A DNA stretch of 64,000 bases from Paenibacillus sp. BIC5C1 (GTDB lineage Bacteria > Bacillota > Bacilli > Paenibacillales > Paenibacillaceae). The translations under genes and the position numbers were made by a program. This document shows, one piece after another, positions 43,243-52,067 of this stretch; the stretch's first letter is position 1; each line of letters begins with the position of its first letter. The DNA is taken from positions 1,674,001 to 1,738,000 of the forward strand of contig NZ_CP135922.1 of the NCBI RefSeq assembly GCF_032399705.1, written 5' to 3'. The notes below the pieces were generated by a model that saw nothing but the letters and a program-made list of their open reading frames with translations, had not been told where the DNA came from and ran no database searches.

Positions 43243-44079
43243 ATGAATCCTACCGCTATCAGAAGAATCAATCGTGCGTTAGCCTATTTATGTCTAATTG
43301 TTGCTTCTGCATTTTTCATTATTCCGTTCATTTGGCTGCTTTCGACTTCTCTTAAACCACTCACACAAATCTTTACATTTCCCCCAGAGTGGATTCCGCA
43401 TCCAATTCTGTGGAGTAATTATTCCCGTGCCGTTGAGTATATCCCGTTCTGGACATATCTGAAAAATACGGCGATTATAACAATCGTTAGTACCCTTGGT
43501 GTGATCATATCCTGTCCCTTGGTTGCATATAGCTTTGCCAAGTTAGAGTATCGTGGGAGAGGTATACTTTTCTTTGTTACCCTCGCTGTTATGATGATCC
43601 CCGGACAGGTGACGATGATTCCTCTATTCCTGTTGTTTACTAAATTGGGTTGGGTAGGAACATCTCTTCCGCTGATTGTACCCCAGTTTTTTGGAGTGCC
43701 CATTTACATTTTTCTATTGCGACAGTTTTTCATGGGACTGCCTGATGCCCTGCGCGAAGCGGCCCGCTTAGACGGCGCTAGTGAATTCCGCATATATTTA
43801 CAGATCATGTTTCCACTAGCCAAATCCGCCGTTTTGGCCGTGGCATTGTTTCAATTTATGGGGAGCTGGACTGATTTCATGGGCCCCTTGCTCTATTTAA
43901 CCAATGAACCATCTTACACGGTTTCGCTCGGATTGCAGCAATTTCAGAGTCAAAAGGGATCCGAATGGGGTCTATTAATGGCCGTATCGACCTTGATGAC
44001 ATTACCTATTATTGTTTTGTTCTTTTTCCTTCAAAAGACGTTTATTAGCGGCATTACATTTAGCGGTATAAAAGGTTGA
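43243..44079 (+). CDS. sugar ABC permease (UgpE/MalG type)
   Basis: The protein (278 aa) has six membrane segments, the EAA motif ALREAARLDGASEFRIYLQIMFPL, and the C-terminal QKTFISGITFSGIKG that marks MalG/UgpE-like permeases. AAGGAGGAGG lies just upstream and the gap to the previous gene is 17 bp. It is the last recognisable gene of the operon; no glycosidase follows. Confidence 0.9.
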   Translation: MNPTAIRRINRALAYLCLIVASAFFIIPFIWLLSTSLKPLTQIFTFPPEWIPHPILWSNYSRAVEYIPFWTYLKNTAIITIVSTLGVIISCPLVAYSFAKLEYRGRGILFFVTLAVMMIPGQVTMIPLFLLFTKLGWVGTSLPLIVPQFFGVPIYIFLLRQFFMGLPDALREAARLDGASEFRIYLQIMFPLAKSAVLAVALFQFMGSWTDFMGPLLYLTNEPSYTVSLGLQQFQSQKGSEWGLLMAVSTLMTLPIIVLFFFLQKTFISGITFSGIKG

Positions 44080-44240
44080 ACATCCTTTGTATGAATAAAG
44101 CTCCAGCGATGCGGAATTCCAGGGATGTTAGGACGAACCAAGGCAAAGATGGGATGCTGGATTTGATTAAGCGGCGCAGGCACATATAGCATTTTCGGAA
44201 AAACGATTACGTTCAAATTTGCGGACGGCAAGACTGAGCG

Positions 44241-44288
44241 GTTCGTATTCTTCGTCCATCGGGGAAAAGATGGACGAAGAATACGAAC
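44241..44288. repeat. 20-bp perfect inverted repeat
   Basis: The arms at 44241-44260 and 44269-44288 (GTTCGTATTC... and ...GAATACGAAC) are exact complements around an 8-nt loop. There is no T-run. Confidence 0.75.
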
Positions 44289-44361
44289 TCGTAGGGTATC
44301 CAAATCGACGACCGCAATTTTTATGTAAATAACGATTGATAGGTCCGTTGGAAAAAGTTAA

Positions 44362-44409
44362 TAAGCAAAAAGGCGGCGATGTGTAATGCAGAAGCTGCCT
44401 TTTTGCTTA
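44362..44409. terminator. bidirectional terminator
   Basis: TAAGCAAAAAGGC (44362-44374) is exactly complementary to GCCTTTTTGCTTA (44397-44409). Confidence 0.75.
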
Positions 44410-44575
44410 CCAAAATAAGGGCTCTGGACTGACTCATAAGAAGCAACCTGTCGGAGATGGAGGATTAGCCCTCTCTTCATCTAATAATATATATAGAACA
44501 TTAAGCGAATTCGTAGAAAAGACGTTATCAGAAACTCTTGAAATCCTGAAAAAACAATAAAGGAAGTGAGAAAGA

Positions 44576-44893
44576 TTGATTAATAGCCAGGAAGTCATCA
44601 AACGTTTTTTAGAAGATGAGGTTTCATCACAAGAACTTTATGAGGCCATATATGATTTTATCGATTCCGTTCATATTCGTAACGGTGAGTTCGAGGGGAA
44701 CTATTTTATCATTAAGAAGATGGATGTAACCAATTTTATTATCTATGCAGAGAATATCTATCCAGAGAATATCTATCCAGATGAAAACCATAGAGAAATT
44801 CCATATAGTACTTCAATTTATAAAGAGAACTTGCTTAGAGAAATAAATGAGCGGGCAAGAGACAAAAAATACATATTAAAACCTAGAAACTAG
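44576..44893 (+). CDS. hypothetical protein in second cassette region
   Basis: The 105-aa protein (MINSQEVIKRFLEDEVSSQELYEAIYDFIDS...) is acidic and soluble, with no known motif. A 15-bp tandem duplication (44749-44778) repeats ENIYP within it. The start is TTG 44576 after AAGGAAGTGAG. A degenerate R' box lies 46 bp upstream and the right half of an attC-like site follows the gene, so it was probably a cassette. Confidence 0.55.
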   Translation: MINSQEVIKRFLEDEVSSQELYEAIYDFIDSVHIRNGEFEGNYFIIKKMDVTNFIIYAENIYPENIYPDENHREIPYSTSIYKENLLREINERARDKKYILKPRN

Positions 44894-44932
44894 AATAGGT
44901 AGAATAAATTCAGGAGAAGTTGATGCAGTCGG

Positions 44933-44975
44933 ACATCCCAGCATTCGTTGGGGCGTGAATATAGGAACGTATAGG
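44933..44975 (+). repeat. attC-like right half (array 2)
   Basis: GGCGTGAATATAGGAAC followed by GTATAGG (44969), one base short of the usual GTTA. The left half is absent. Confidence 0.55.
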
Positions 44976-45010
44976 AAATATCCGAGAACTATTTAGAAAG
45001 GAGCTTGAGT

Positions 45011-45436
45011 ATGATTGCCCAATTCTCAGGAAGCCAAAAACTTCAAGATATATTAAAAATAATAGAAATAGAGCCTGAAAATTATTCTGATGTAGAAATC
45101 GTACAATGTGTAGCTAAATTTCTACCAAGCTATAATGGTGAGGGAGCTGCAAAAGGATATTTCTCTATTATTTCGCATCTTTGTTATTATAGGCCTGATC
45201 TTGAATTTCCATTAATGAAGGTTGCATTGAGACCTTTGTATTATCTTGGAATGGAAGATCCAGATTTTGTTATCGAATGGGTTCAATTTTATGTAAGTGA
45301 CATAAACACCAATTATTATTACACATCTAAACAAGGTAATGCATGGATTAAAGAAAGTTTGAAAAGTAAGCGCGACATCATAGCCGCAATTTTTAAAGAA
45401 ATAGATTTTGAAGATAATACTGAATGGGACAGATAA
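45011..45436 (+). CDS. hypothetical protein in second cassette region
   Basis: The 141-aa protein (MIAQFSGSQKLQDILKIIEIEPENYSDVEIVQCVAKFLPSYNG...) looks alpha-helical with conserved-looking aromatic residues and no signal peptide. I do not recognise a family. ATG 45011 follows AAAGGAG. It lies directly after the attC-like half at 44975, consistent with a former cassette. Confidence 0.65.
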   Translation: MIAQFSGSQKLQDILKIIEIEPENYSDVEIVQCVAKFLPSYNGEGAAKGYFSIISHLCYYRPDLEFPLMKVALRPLYYLGMEDPDFVIEWVQFYVSDINTNYYYTSKQGNAWIKESLKSKRDIIAAIFKEIDFEDNTEWDR

Positions 45437-45473
45437 ATTAATAGGTGAAAGCTAGAGAAGTCAGAGGGAGCCG

Positions 45474-45860
45474 GAAGCATTGTTCCCGTCGGAAAAAAAT
45501 GTGAGAAGCAGCTTAGAAAATTGAGCGGACCTAACTATTCGGACTTTGCAAAGAATGAAGAATTAATGAGACACTGGTATTATCTTCTAAAATATTTTAA
45601 TAACAAGTCTATGTTGAAGCACAGGATTCAAATTGTCGGTGATTCGGAACTCAGCATCAAAGCTGGAGCGTAACAACCTGAATTTTGAGATCATTCGAGA
45701 TGCCGGTCATGCCATTAACCACGAACAAGCGTATCTCATAACAAGAAAATCATTGAATTTTGGAGTGAATGATATACAACAAGTAGAAACCAGCTCCGAC
45801 TTAGTGACACAATTGTTTGCTCTGAAAGGTACTGCCAATTTTATAGATAAGGGTGATTGA
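45474..45860 (+). pseudogene. alpha/beta hydrolase C-terminal remnant with frameshift
   Basis: One frame reads YSDFAKNEELMRHWYYLLKYF...IQIVGDSELSIKAGA and stops at about 45673. Another continues SKLERNNLNFEIIRDAGHAINHEQA to 45860. GDSE and DAGHAINHE match the acid and catalytic-His region of alpha/beta hydrolases. The N-terminal half with the nucleophile is missing, so this is a decayed gene. Confidence 0.6.
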
Positions 45861-45861
45861 T

Positions 45862-46458
45862 ATGGAACGAGGACTCATTATATTTTTGAACGGAACGTCA
45901 AGTTCGGGAAAGACAAGCATCGCGATGGAAATGAAAAATCAGGGAGAGATTCCATTTCATCATCTGTCTGTAGATCAATTTGCCCAAAATTATGATCAGT
46001 TTATCGACAATACATACCCAGATATGAAACCAACAAGAGAATTGGAACCCTATGTGATGACAGATATCCTGTTCGACCCCATCAATTCGTTGTACTGTGC
46101 AACCATTAAACTGTTTTCGGAAATGGGTTTGAATGTCATCGTGGATACGGTCATCAGCAATGATAAGTTGTTTAACGGTTTTTATGATTTGCTTTCGGAT
46201 TATCCGATATTGTTTGTAGGTGTACACTGTTCGAAAGAAGAACTCACCAGAAGAGAGCAGAGCAGAGGAGATCGCGCAATTGGACTTGCCCAATCCCAGT
46301 TCGACTACATATACGCCTATGATGAGTATGATCTGGAAGTGAACACGGAAGAGCTTAGCTCAGCTGCATGTGCGGAAAAGATATTAAGTTATATAAATTC
46401 TAGTCAGGAATACTCGGCATTTAAGAAATTAAGTAGAAGAGAGGTTGAAAATGTCTGA
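45862..46458 (+). CDS. chloramphenicol phosphotransferase-like (CPT) P-loop kinase
   Basis: The protein (198 aa) has Walker A LNGTSSSGKTSIAMEM near the N-terminus, HHLSVDQF, NVIVDTVISN, and the family motif VGVHCSKEELTRREQSRGDRAIGLAQSQ. Together these mark CPT-like kinases. Chloramphenicol phosphotransferase modifies the 3-hydroxyl of the antibiotic, but most relatives have unknown substrates. ATG 45862 follows AAGGGTGA. It overlaps the next gene by 8 bp. Confidence 0.85.
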   Translation: MERGLIIFLNGTSSSGKTSIAMEMKNQGEIPFHHLSVDQFAQNYDQFIDNTYPDMKPTRELEPYVMTDILFDPINSLYCATIKLFSEMGLNVIVDTVISNDKLFNGFYDLLSDYPILFVGVHCSKEELTRREQSRGDRAIGLAQSQFDYIYAYDEYDLEVNTEELSSAACAEKILSYINSSQEYSAFKKLSRREVENV

Positions 46459-47059
46459 AAATAAGCGGTTTAATCCTAATTCAAAGGCAGTTCATGACTA
46501 TTGGAGATCTAATTTTAATAGATTTAATGACATAACAGTTACTTGGATATCAAAAGCTCATGAGCTTAAGTTAGCATCTGATGCAATCTACAGAGAATTT
46601 AAAGAGGCTCTAGATAATAATATGAGTAGTGCTGGGGAGCTGGATCAACGAGAGGGTTTTAGTTCAATCTGGATGATGCTATGTGGATATAGCCTAGAAT
46701 GCCTTTTGAAAGGTTTATATTTCTCTATAAATCCTAATCAGAATATTAAGGACGGTAAGATTATTGTTGACTGGAAAGGGTCAGGTCATAATTTAATAAC
46801 TTTAGTATCTCTGTGTGATGAGTATTTACAAGAGTCTTATAGAATAGGTCTCAGTGAAGATGAGAAGAATTACTTACTTCGGGCCAGCGAATTCACTACA
46901 TGGGCTGGGAAATATCCGTTACCAAAAACGTTTACTAAAACTATGCCCGTTGAACAGTTTGGAGGAATTGCTCCACTTACATTGATAAATGTCGTTGGGG
47001 ACAAGTTGACTTTCGAATCTTTGTATTCTAAATTTTCAAATTACATGACCAATTGTTAA
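46451..47059 (+). CDS. HEPN-like hypothetical protein
   Basis: The protein (202 aa) has the helical pattern of HEPN-like proteins: SSIWMMLCGYSLECLLKGLYFSINPN, then GHNLITLVSLCDEYL and LLRASEFTTWAGKYPLP. No clear R-x4-6-H RNase motif is visible, so catalytic activity is doubtful. The start at 46451 lies inside the kinase gene, with GAGAGG upstream, implying coupling. HEPN proteins are frequent in toxin and defence modules; that role is inference here. Confidence 0.6.
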   Translation: MSENKRFNPNSKAVHDYWRSNFNRFNDITVTWISKAHELKLASDAIYREFKEALDNNMSSAGELDQREGFSSIWMMLCGYSLECLLKGLYFSINPNQNIKDGKIIVDWKGSGHNLITLVSLCDEYLQESYRIGLSEDEKNYLLRASEFTTWAGKYPLPKTFTKTMPVEQFGGIAPLTLINVVGDKLTFESLYSKFSNYMTNC

Positions 47060-47261
47060 GCACAGTACGACAGTCTTACTGATACGAATTCATAACTCAT
47101 TTTCATGAGCATTTATGTACATCTCTGATTGACTTAATCGGATGAGCGAGTGGTTTCGTTGGAAGTATGCTTAGGTGAGGTTCTACATGGGAGCCACGGT
47201 TTCTTTTGAAATTACTATGCCTTTCCCTACTGTTAAAGATTATAGATGTTTCGAAAGTATT

Positions 47262-47310
47262 GGAAGGTCGTCTGATTCCCTATGGGGAGAAGAAAGACCT
47301 TCCTTTTTTT
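47262..47310 (+). terminator. terminator-like hairpin, near-copy of 12274-12320
   Basis: GGAAGGTC (47262-47269) and GACCTTCC (47296-47303) flank a loop region and are followed by seven T. About 60 bp around it are very similar to the sequence before the recombinase. Confidence 0.65.
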
Positions 47311-47352
47311 TCATCATTTCAGTCGAGTTCGCTCCAATTCTATTAAAAATAT

Positions 47353-47652
47353 GTGCTTAATTTTATTCAAAAACGTATCTGCAAAGATCATATCCAACAC
47401 GTGTTACAGGCAATCATTGAACGTACACAATCCATCATCAACGATAGTCGTAAACAATCCTTCGGCTCTTTGGAATATTTCTTGGAGCATATTATAGAGT
47501 ACCGGGATGAACAGCAATACTTGTCAAACGAGTGGCATATCCGTACACCGCGCTGGCTAGGGGAGTATGGAAATACGCCGGAGGAAGAAGAGCTTCTTTC
47601 AGACATTTACCGACTGCAAGCGTATATCGCGAAGAAATTAAAGGGCGGATAA
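47353..47652 (+). CDS. small hypothetical protein
   Basis: The 99-aa frame (starting at a GTG, MLNFIQKRICKDHIQHVLQAIIERTQSII...) has a helical, charged composition and ends with EEEELLSDIYRLQAYIAKKLKGG. No ribosome site is clear and no family is recognised. It may be a truncated gene. Codon use looks protein-like, which is the main reason to list it. Confidence 0.4.
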   Translation: MLNFIQKRICKDHIQHVLQAIIERTQSIINDSRKQSFGSLEYFLEHIIEYRDEQQYLSNEWHIRTPRWLGEYGNTPEEEELLSDIYRLQAYIAKKLKGG

Positions 47653-47743
47653 GCGGCTGGTGATGTCGCATTAGTCCGGCTGAAATGTCGCAAAAGTACA
47701 TGGTAACGCGATATGCAGTTCGTATATACTCTCTTTATGTTTC

Positions 47744-47762
47744 GATAATGAAAATCATTATC
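47744..47762. promoter_or_regulatory. Fur box
   Basis: GATAATGAAAATCATTATC differs from the 19-bp Fur consensus GATAATGATAATCATTATC at one position. It lies 28 bp before the siderophore-binding protein gene. Confidence 0.9.
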
Positions 47763-47789
47763 AACAATATACATAAGGGGGATTTACAA

Positions 47790-48830
47790 ATGAATCAAGG
47801 AACAAACGGGCAAGCGGCTGGAAGCAAAGCCTATGCTGCCCACAAATCACGATTATTCATGGGCTTGATGTTGGCCCTTATTCTTGTCCTGACGGCTTGC
47901 GGTGCAGGAACAGGTACAGATAGCGGCAAGCAGTCTGCGGCAACGCCAGAAGAGACATCTGCGAATGCGGAAAAGCAGACGGACGGAGCTTTTCCTGTAA
48001 CAATCAAGGGTATGAAGGGTGACATCACTCTAAACGAAAAACCACAGAAAATTGCGGTGCTGGATGTTAAGTTTTTGGATCAAATGTTAGCCATTGGAGA
48101 GAAGCCGGCAGGCAGTGTTATTGCTGGAGGCAACACCGATTTTCCAGAATACTTAGGTGATCAGCCGAGTGACGTACAGGTTCTGGGTACACGCGATGAG
48201 CCTAATCTGGAAGCAATTGTAGCGTTGGACCCGGATCTGATTATCATGACCGACTTCCAGGAGAAACAGTATGAGAGTGTAAGCAAAATTGCACCTACCC
48301 TAGTACTCGATTTCTACGAAGACTGGCATGATACATTAGCTTCAGTGGCTAAGATTACAGACAAGCAGGACGAGGCAGAGAAAGTGCGCACAGCGTATGA
48401 AGACAAAATTGCCGGGCTGAAGACAAAATTGTCAGAGAAGCTGGGCGATGAAACGGTTGCGATCATTCGTCCACGAAAAGAAGGAATTCGTGTTCACGGT
48501 ATTGAGCACCGCATTGGCGGTATTATGTACAATGACTTGGGGCTGAAGATGCCCGCTATGGTACAGGAGATTAATGAAGATGGTTCCGTAGAAATCTCGA
48601 TGGAAAAAGTTCCTGACATTGGGGCAGATCGTTATTTTGTACTGTCGGATGAGCTATTTGCGGCAGAAGCAGAGGCTATGTTGACTAATCCAGTGTGGAA
48701 ATCCCTCGATGCTGTGAAAAATAACCTTACGTATGACGTAAACTCAACACTTTGGATCGCTTATTATGGACCGCTTGCGATTAATCTGATTGTAGATCAA
48801 GCAGCGGAAGCCCTGCTCGAATCGAACTAA
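47790..48830 (+). CDS. iron-siderophore ABC binding lipoprotein
   Basis: The protein (346 aa) has a lipoprotein signal (MGLMLALILVLTACGAG) and the FecB-type binding fold: PQKIAVLDVKFLDQMLAIGEKPAGSVIAGG, LGTRDEPNLEAIVALDPDLIIMTD and SKIAPTLVLDFYEDWHDTLASVAKITDK. It binds a ferric siderophore outside the membrane. ATG 47790 follows AAGGGGGA. A Fur box lies upstream, so iron represses it. The downstream FhuF-like and Btr-like genes complete the unit; the membrane permease must be elsewhere. Confidence 0.9.
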   Translation: MNQGTNGQAAGSKAYAAHKSRLFMGLMLALILVLTACGAGTGTDSGKQSAATPEETSANAEKQTDGAFPVTIKGMKGDITLNEKPQKIAVLDVKFLDQMLAIGEKPAGSVIAGGNTDFPEYLGDQPSDVQVLGTRDEPNLEAIVALDPDLIIMTDFQEKQYESVSKIAPTLVLDFYEDWHDTLASVAKITDKQDEAEKVRTAYEDKIAGLKTKLSEKLGDETVAIIRPRKEGIRVHGIEHRIGGIMYNDLGLKMPAMVQEINEDGSVEISMEKVPDIGADRYFVLSDELFAAEAEAMLTNPVWKSLDAVKNNLTYDVNSTLWIAYYGPLAINLIVDQAAEALLESN

Positions 48831-48831
48831 T

Positions 48832-49608
48832 ATGAATCCATATCTCTTGACAGACTTATGGAAAGAGACGGTAGAGGATCATTCGATTTTGCTTGGTGAG
48901 CCCCCTGAACATAGTGTCCGTACCATTGCTTTGAGTGAGTTGCATGACGAAGAGGCGTGTCGAGAGTATATCCGCTGGTTTCAGGACTATATCGATGCAC
49001 CAGACATGAAGGTTGCTGCTTCCATGTTAGCCAAGCGGCTTGGCTATCTATGGACGACTCCGCTCGTGACCGCGATGACGTTTCATCATCAGCATGTAAC
49101 CTTTCAGCTGGAGAACAGCTTTCTCTATCATCCGAAGCTCGAAGAGCATGAAGAGGGTACGCGTTTTCCTTTTCTAGCGGTGAACGGACTTCAAGCAGAA
49201 GCTTTAACAGGAGACCGAGCATTGTGGCGGGAAAAAGTGGCCCAGGAGATGTTTGCGGTGCAGCTTACACCACTGTTAAAGACGCTTACTGCGGTTGCAC
49301 CTCTTTCCATGAGTATTCTCTGGGAGAATATCATGGTACGCATTGGCCCACTTTATATACCTGATGAAGACGAGATAGAGCGGGGAAGAAAGCACGTTCA
49401 GGCGGATTTTTCATATCTGACGCAAGTGGCATCCGGGCAGGTATTTGGTGTGAGAAAGAATCCGTTGACCCGCTTCACCGAATGCAAAGACAATGGCTAC
49501 GTTGCCAAAAGCGAGCGGATCACCTGCTGTTTTTACTACCAGATGTCAGGGGAATATTGCAGGAAATGTCCGAAAATTGACAATGAGAATGAATCTCAAT
49601 TAAAATGA
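48832..49608 (+). CDS. FhuF-like siderophore-iron reductase
   Basis: The protein (258 aa) ends with CCFYYQMSGEYCRKCPKI, the cysteine motif binding the [2Fe-2S] cluster of FhuF-type ferric reductases. The preceding region (about 60-200) has the usual FhuF helical layout. It would release iron from imported siderophores in the cytoplasm. It starts one base after the binding-protein stop, so it is co-transcribed under the Fur box at 47744. Confidence 0.8.
   Translation: MNPYLLTDLWKETVEDHSILLGEPPEHSVRTIALSELHDEEACREYIRWFQDYIDAPDMKVAASMLAKRLGYLWTTPLVTAMTFHHQHVTFQLENSFLYHPKLEEHEEGTRFPFLAVNGLQAEALTGDRALWREKVAQEMFAVQLTPLLKTLTAVAPLSMSILWENIMVRIGPLYIPDEDEIERGRKHVQADFSYLTQVASGQVFGVRKNPLTRFTECKDNGYVAKSERITCCFYYQMSGEYCRKCPKIDNENESQLK
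49584..49598. promoter_or_regulatory. second Fur-like box before the AraC-type regulator
   Basis: TGAGAATGAATCTCA has the 7-1-7 layout of Fur sites (TGATAATnATTATCA) with a few differences. It lies within the end of the FhuF-like gene, 55 bp before the next start. Confidence 0.6.
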
Positions 49609-49652
49609 CAGCAGCAACAATGTACCTATGCTATTGTCAGGAGATGAGAGAA

Positions 49653-51374
49653 ATGCCGCTGCAAGAACAGACAAGTGGTTGGAGTGATACGGCGATCAAG
49701 ATGCTTGCCGGGTATAGCGGTACTTTGCAGACAGGCGGCGTTCTAAGCGAAACGGATTTAAGTTCAAATGTCTTGCTGCTGGCATGCGGAGGGGAAGGGG
49801 AGCTTGCAATGAATGGCGAGGGTTGCCACATTGGGGCTTCTTTTGCCTGTCATGTGGTGGAGGGGGCATCCTTCACGCTGACGGCCAGATCAGAGGACAT
49901 TCATTATATTGTGATCATGTACAAGGCTTCTTCCATGGAGGGAGCCTCTCTTGTTGTGCCTTCGTATCGTAAACACCCGCTGCGCAGGTCATTTGTGCAA
50001 AACTCCGTAGTCCATGCCGAATGGATCGAAAACGCGGAAAAAATTGTGGCCAAATGGCGCCGCGGCGAAGGGCTGGAACGTTTCTATGCCAATTCGCTGC
50101 TCCAGGGGATGATCTACGAGCTGATCATGGAGTACGAACATGGTCAAGGGGGACCGGAGTCCGACATGGTGGATGTGGTCGCTTCCTATATAACTTCGCA
50201 TTATCGCCAGAATCTGGAGCTAAAAGAGCTGGCGGCCCTTGCGGGATGCAGCGTAAGGCAGTTACAGCGCCGATTCAAACAAGAGAAGCAGCTCGGCCCG
50301 ATGGAGTACGTCATTCAGCTGCGGATGGAAAGTGCCTCGCGCATGCTGCGTCATACGGATGCTTCCATCGGTGAAATTGCGGACAAAATGGGCTATCAGG
50401 ACATGTATTATTTCAGCAGAGCGTTTAAAAAATATTATGGCGTCCCCCCGTTGCATTACCGACTTGCCTCCGCTTCAAGAACAGATGCAGACTATGCCAA
50501 TGCTTTGCTGCAAAACCGCACAGCTTCATCATATGAATCTGCCCAAGGCTCAGTCATCTGCCATATGCGAGGGGAGTATACCGTCACCGAATCACCACAA
50601 CGTATTGCTGTCCTCGATGTGCAATACGCCGATCACCTGCTTGCACTCGGGTTGTCTCCAGCAGGAAGTGTCGGAGTGGGAAGTACCGTGTTAACGTTTC
50701 CTCCATCACTTCGGGCAGGACTCCAGGATACCGAATTACTTGGAACGTATGAATACCCCGATCTGCCTAGAGTGGAGCGAATAGCTCCGGATCTGATTAT
50801 CTGCACCGAGGTGCATGATCAGCATTATGAACGGTTAAGCGGAATCGCTCCAGTGCTCATGTTCAAGCGCAACGAAAGCTGGCAGACGATCCTGAGCCTG
50901 TTCGGTGAACTGACAGGTAAGCGAGCAGAGGCCAAGCAAATTATTGCGAATTATCACCGACGAACAGCTTTGCTGTCCGAAGAACTGGCTTCGGTACTGG
51001 CAGGCAAAAGTGTGGCCCTGATCCGTCCATTGGAATCTCTCGTGCGCGTGCACTCTGCTGCTCATCGTACAGGTGCTGTGCTGTACCGTGATCTGGGTCT
51101 GCCCGTTCCATTATTTGTAGCAGACACCTTCGACACGGCCTATCACATCTCGGTGGAGAGACTACCAGCTGTACAAGCCAGCCACTACTTTTTGCTCAGT
51201 AATGAACTGATGCAAAATGGCATCTCTGCTACAGAGCAGCGTGTTTGGGGGATGCTGGATTCGGGTGAGCGTCAGCACATACACTCGGTAGATGCTGCGA
51301 CATGGATCGGTTGTTATGGGCCGATGGGGATTAACGGGATTGTGGATCAGATTGAACAGGCGTTGTTGGCTTGA
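49653..51374 (+). CDS. Btr-like AraC regulator fused to siderophore-binding domain
   Basis: The protein (573 aa) has three parts. An N-terminal sensor region is at about 1-165, and two AraC HTHs at 175-275 (LELKELAALAGCSVRQLQRRFKQEK, ASIGEIADKMGYQDMYYFSRAFKKYYGVPPLHYR). A C-terminal FecB-like domain at about 300-573 (SPQRIAVLDVQYADHLLALGLSPAGSVGVG ... RIAPDLIICTEVHDQHYERLSGIAPVL) parallels the binding protein encoded at 47790. B. subtilis Btr has the same design and activates siderophore uptake when it binds the siderophore. ATG 49653 follows AGGAGATGAG; 49605 is possible. Confidence 0.85.
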   Translation: MPLQEQTSGWSDTAIKMLAGYSGTLQTGGVLSETDLSSNVLLLACGGEGELAMNGEGCHIGASFACHVVEGASFTLTARSEDIHYIVIMYKASSMEGASLVVPSYRKHPLRRSFVQNSVVHAEWIENAEKIVAKWRRGEGLERFYANSLLQGMIYELIMEYEHGQGGPESDMVDVVASYITSHYRQNLELKELAALAGCSVRQLQRRFKQEKQLGPMEYVIQLRMESASRMLRHTDASIGEIADKMGYQDMYYFSRAFKKYYGVPPLHYRLASASRTDADYANALLQNRTASSYESAQGSVICHMRGEYTVTESPQRIAVLDVQYADHLLALGLSPAGSVGVGSTVLTFPPSLRAGLQDTELLGTYEYPDLPRVERIAPDLIICTEVHDQHYERLSGIAPVLMFKRNESWQTILSLFGELTGKRAEAKQIIANYHRRTALLSEELASVLAGKSVALIRPLESLVRVHSAAHRTGAVLYRDLGLPVPLFVADTFDTAYHISVERLPAVQASHYFLLSNELMQNGISATEQRVWGMLDSGERQHIHSVDAATWIGCYGPMGINGIVDQIEQALLA

Positions 51375-51499
51375 GGGGCAGTTTTTCATGAGGAAAAAAC
51401 AAAAGAAACTTTTTCGTAGTAAATGGAAGTGAGAGCAACCATATACCAAAGGAGACGGTTTCTTTGTACATTTTACATACTCAAGTGAGGATACATTGG

Positions 51500-51535
51500 A
51501 CTAGATCGGGTGTTATGAATACAGGAATGATATAT
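51500..51535 (+). repeat. degenerate attC-like right half
   Basis: TTATGAATACAGGAAT followed by GATATATGAAGT; matches the right arm of the array-1 repeats with a mutated R' box. Confidence 0.55.
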
Positions 51536-51601
51536 GAAGTAAGGGGTATATGTTAAAATGCTAGAAAGTTGAACTAATTCGAATAACAGGAGGTATAACA
51601 C

Positions 51602-51769
51602 ATGAAATGGTAGGAAGTTAGAAAACTGTTCCCTGACCAATTTGTTCTGGTTAATATCATTCATTATCATGAGGAAGATAACAAAAAAATCGTAGATGAA
51701 GTTGCACCAGGATTCATCCAAACATATTTCAGAAATTATAGTAGAAGATATAAGAAAATTCTGGATTAA
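51602..51769 (+). pseudogene. broken copy of cassette gene 6a (MKWQEV family)
   Basis: Translation gives MKW-stop-EVRKLFPDQFVLVNIIHYHEEDNKKIVDEV, parallel to MKWQEVQQIFPNQFVKFEVLHSEETDNQEIIDDV at 17829. A stop replaces the fourth codon, and the second half differs or is frameshifted; no retropepsin partner follows. The ribosome site AGGAGG is still present. Confidence 0.75.
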
Positions 51770-52067
51770 ATGAAGATTTCAATTAATATATATTTTCTGA
51801 TTAATTATTTCTAAAGTGTTTCAGGTAGAATGAGAGATCACATAACAAAAGTTTAACGCCACGAGATCGCCCTTGATTGTATGAAGCAGATACAAGTAGA
51901 AGCATAACCACAGGACATAAACTCCAGTGAAAATAACTGTAATTTAAATTTGTGAATTTTTTTTTTTGAAAAGAGTATTCCAAAACACTAGAATAGTAAG
52001 ATTTATGCTTCTTCATTAAAACGAATTAATAATTTATAGCAGGGATGCGGGAATTCTGAGAATATTT

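Larger units (their letters stand above)
44080..44575. other. operon end, hairpins and start of second cassette region
   Basis: Holds a 20-bp perfect inverted repeat (44241-44260/44269-44288), a bidirectional terminator (44362-44409) and a degenerate R' box GTTATCA (44524-44530). No gene is seen. Confidence 0.55.
51375..52067. other. decayed cassette DNA
   Basis: No intact gene. Contains a degenerate attC-like half (51500-51535) and a broken copy of the MKWQEV gene; the rest is AT-rich. Confidence 0.55.

Noticed and set aside
44031..44303. 90-codon minus-strand frame covering the 20-bp hairpin
   Set aside because: Overlaps the end of the permease gene, has no ribosome site and shows no protein-like pattern.
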